Translations under genes and position numbers: made by a program
From: a bacterium
GTDB lineage: Bacteria; Omnitrophota; Gorgyraeia; Gygaellales; Profunditerraquicolaceae
Reading direction: 5' to 3'
Assembly: GCA_004298075.1 (NCBI GenBank)
Contig: SCRK01000264.1
Location: 1 to 32,746, forward strand
Length of the DNA stretch: 32,746 nt
Shown here: piece after piece, positions 27,001 through 30,000 of the stretch
Layout: each line of letters starts with the position of its first letter
How positions within the stretch are numbered: the first letter of the stretch is position 1
Notes under the pieces: generated by a model
What the model was told of the DNA's origin: nothing
Databases searched by the model: none
The model's input: only the letters and a program-made list of their open reading frames with translations

Positions 27001-30000
27001 GATGCGGATATTTTTGCGCGGCTTTTGAATTAGCTATTAAATTTCCGATAAACGCGTTAAGAAGAATTGCCGTAACCACCGCCAATACTTGGGGCATGAT
27101 AAAAGTTAAAAGCAATGCGCTTACCGGGAAGAATAATCCTGCTGCGATATATCCTAATAAAACAGCCGGCGCCAGCCATAAATAATGCCAATTAGATGCC
27201 CTGCCGCCTTTAAATGACTGCAGGATGCGCCTTGCCTCTTTTGACAAATTCCATATTGCCTGCCATGAGAGGATTATGTTTAAGATAAAAATGCGGATTA
27301 ATGTCTGCCACTCAGGAAGAATATGCGCCAGCAGGAAATTGCCTAAGCTAGCGGGTAAATATGTGTATAGGGACTGTAAAAATCCTACTTTGCCTGCAAA
27401 TAAGCCCGGCCATGTTTGCGTAATTATCAAGGACAGTGGCCCGGCAATATGCCAGCCGGCTATGCCAATGAATAAACGCGCTGCTGATAAATGAGATGTG
27501 CTGAATAAAAGCGGGAAGCGCTTGGCTATGCGGTACATAAAATCGCTTACCCTGCGAACCCGGCTATATCCTTTATCGCTGGTTGCCGTATTAATTTCTT
27601 CTTTTAAGCTGGTTGTGATTTGCGCCTTCGCTCTAGCATCCTTAATACCTGAGATTACCTCTGGCAAGGTAGCTCCGCTGTGGATATGCTCAAGTTCTTT
27701 ATATTGGCGTACTGCATACGAAGTAAAGAAGTTCACCGTTACTTTGCCTATAAAATACGCCGGCGAGATCAACGCCGCGACAAAAGTATATAGGTATTGG
27801 GCTGGTTTAGGCATATCAGAAGCATGATTAGTTATCAAATCGATGGTATCGCATCCGGCATCAATTACATCCGCAGCAATCCCGGCTGCCAGGAATAAAC
27901 CATGCCCTGACATCCAGCTCTTGATTAATTCCGATATCTTCTCAGCGCTTGCTCCCTGCGTTAACGCTTTTTCTTTTATTCTGTAAATACCTATAAGTAA
28001 TGAACGCAGGCGCTTAAGCGGATAGTCCGCAAGGTTAATTCCACTCAGTAATTCCCCATTAATTTCTTTTCTAATATTTTCAATTATTTGCGCTTGATCC
28101 ATTTTGCCTATTTTATGATTTAAAACGCGATAACCTCTGCGCATATATCCTACTGCTGCCACGCTTACTAAACCCAAAGCCACCAGCAGCCAAGTCTGAT
28201 ATGGCACAAGCGAATTAAAGCTCATTAAATAATTCATTAATCTGCCCGTTCCTAAACCAAGCGCTAACAATCCCATTCCTGCTCCGACAAATCCTAATCC
28301 CTTATATTGTTCTTTATCCAGCGCATGCGTCAATAACAATGCTACTGCGACTACACTCACAACTGTTAAAAACTCTAAAGAAGCAAGCCATGGCACAAGC
28401 TGAATTAAACCTTTCCAGAGTATAAAATGCACCGGCAGTAACACTCCGGCAGCCAGATACCCTAAATCATACATAAAGTCTTTCACACTTACCTTGCCTT
28501 GCCATACCGGTATGGCTTTTAATAAAATCCACAAGCCAACCAATAACGCGCCTCCTATAATTGCAACCGGCGCCCAAGAGCCAAGATAAAGATGTAATTT
28601 TACCGCCTTACTAAACCCTAAGCCTAACAAACTCATCCAGCCGAATATGCCCACGCCAATACCAAGTCCGGCAATCGCCCATGTCCGCGAGCGCATCCCC
28701 ACCACCGCGCCGGTTTCTAGAGGGCTTTCGGCGACGACACAAGCTGATTTACAAGAAAGGGGTGAGCCTGCTTTTCTATCTAATTGCTTGTAATACATCC
28801 CGATAACGTAATCATTCATCAGCAAGAAAGCTGTTATCATCCGTCTTCTAAACTGGACTACATGCTCCTTATATTGATGCCCTGCCTCTGATCCATCAGG
28901 CATTTCGGCTTCCTTTTTCTTCATTTGCCTTACAAACGCGGCCTGAATTTCTTTCATGCTTACCAATGAATTGTCTTTTTTAATGCCTAATGTTTTATGA
29001 GGACCTTCTCTGAGCACGTCATCAAAAAGCTTGGAGAAACTTGAATACCCCCCTAATTTTCTCCCTGCTAATACCTTATTGATCTTTTCAAGAAGTAATG
29101 ATTTTATGCTTTCTGCGTGGTGATTTATCTTTCTCTCTCCCAAGAAATCATAAAAAAGACCAAGTTTCTCCAATATCGAGCTAAGCCGGGCGCGCAAAAG
29201 CTCATCCGTTAATTTATCCCCTCTCTTCGAGTCGAGTGACCGAATGTATCGCCTTACCTGTTCGAAATAAGGCTTAGCAACATGCTGGACAACGGTGAAT
29301 TGGTACATCGCATAGATTATGTAGAAATTCATTCTGTCGACACCCAGATAATCCCTGTCAGTAACCGCAATTTTGACTAAATTACTCCAGGCCTCATTTA
29401 CTACAATAGTAATATCAGTCAAGAATTTCTCGTAGTTGCCATCAGAATCTTCTATCGCGTCAGGCAGCACCATAAGGCTATCTTCCGCAAGTTCTTCTAG
29501 TGTCGGGATACCTTTAACTTTTACCGGACTAGAGGTTATCTTATCCTTCACCACCGCGCCAAGCGGGCTTTCGGCGGATACTGACGTTAAATTTACAGTA
29601 TCGGTTCCTGGCAACAAACCCCACCTTAGTATTGAATTCTTCTCTATCGGCCCTCCTATATACTTATAACCACCAATCGCATCTCTCAGACTCCTCCAGA
29701 AAGCAATTGCTACCGCCAGCTCTTCTTCTCCGTTCTGCCCGGAAATAGATGAGGTAATGATTTCTTTATAGAAAGAACCAACATCAACAAGCCTTTTCTG
29801 GTTTTCTTGTTCAATGACATGCAGCAGCAGTTTTGTCGCTATTTTTTTGTTTCTGAGTTCAGGATTATTTTCCACGAAGATATTACCGAACGATAAAGTA
29901 TCCGCGGTAGAATCCACTCCGATTCTTATAAACCCTATCACTCTTTCCTTATTGCCTTCTCCAAGCGTAACAAAGTATTCAAAGGACATTGGCTTTTCAT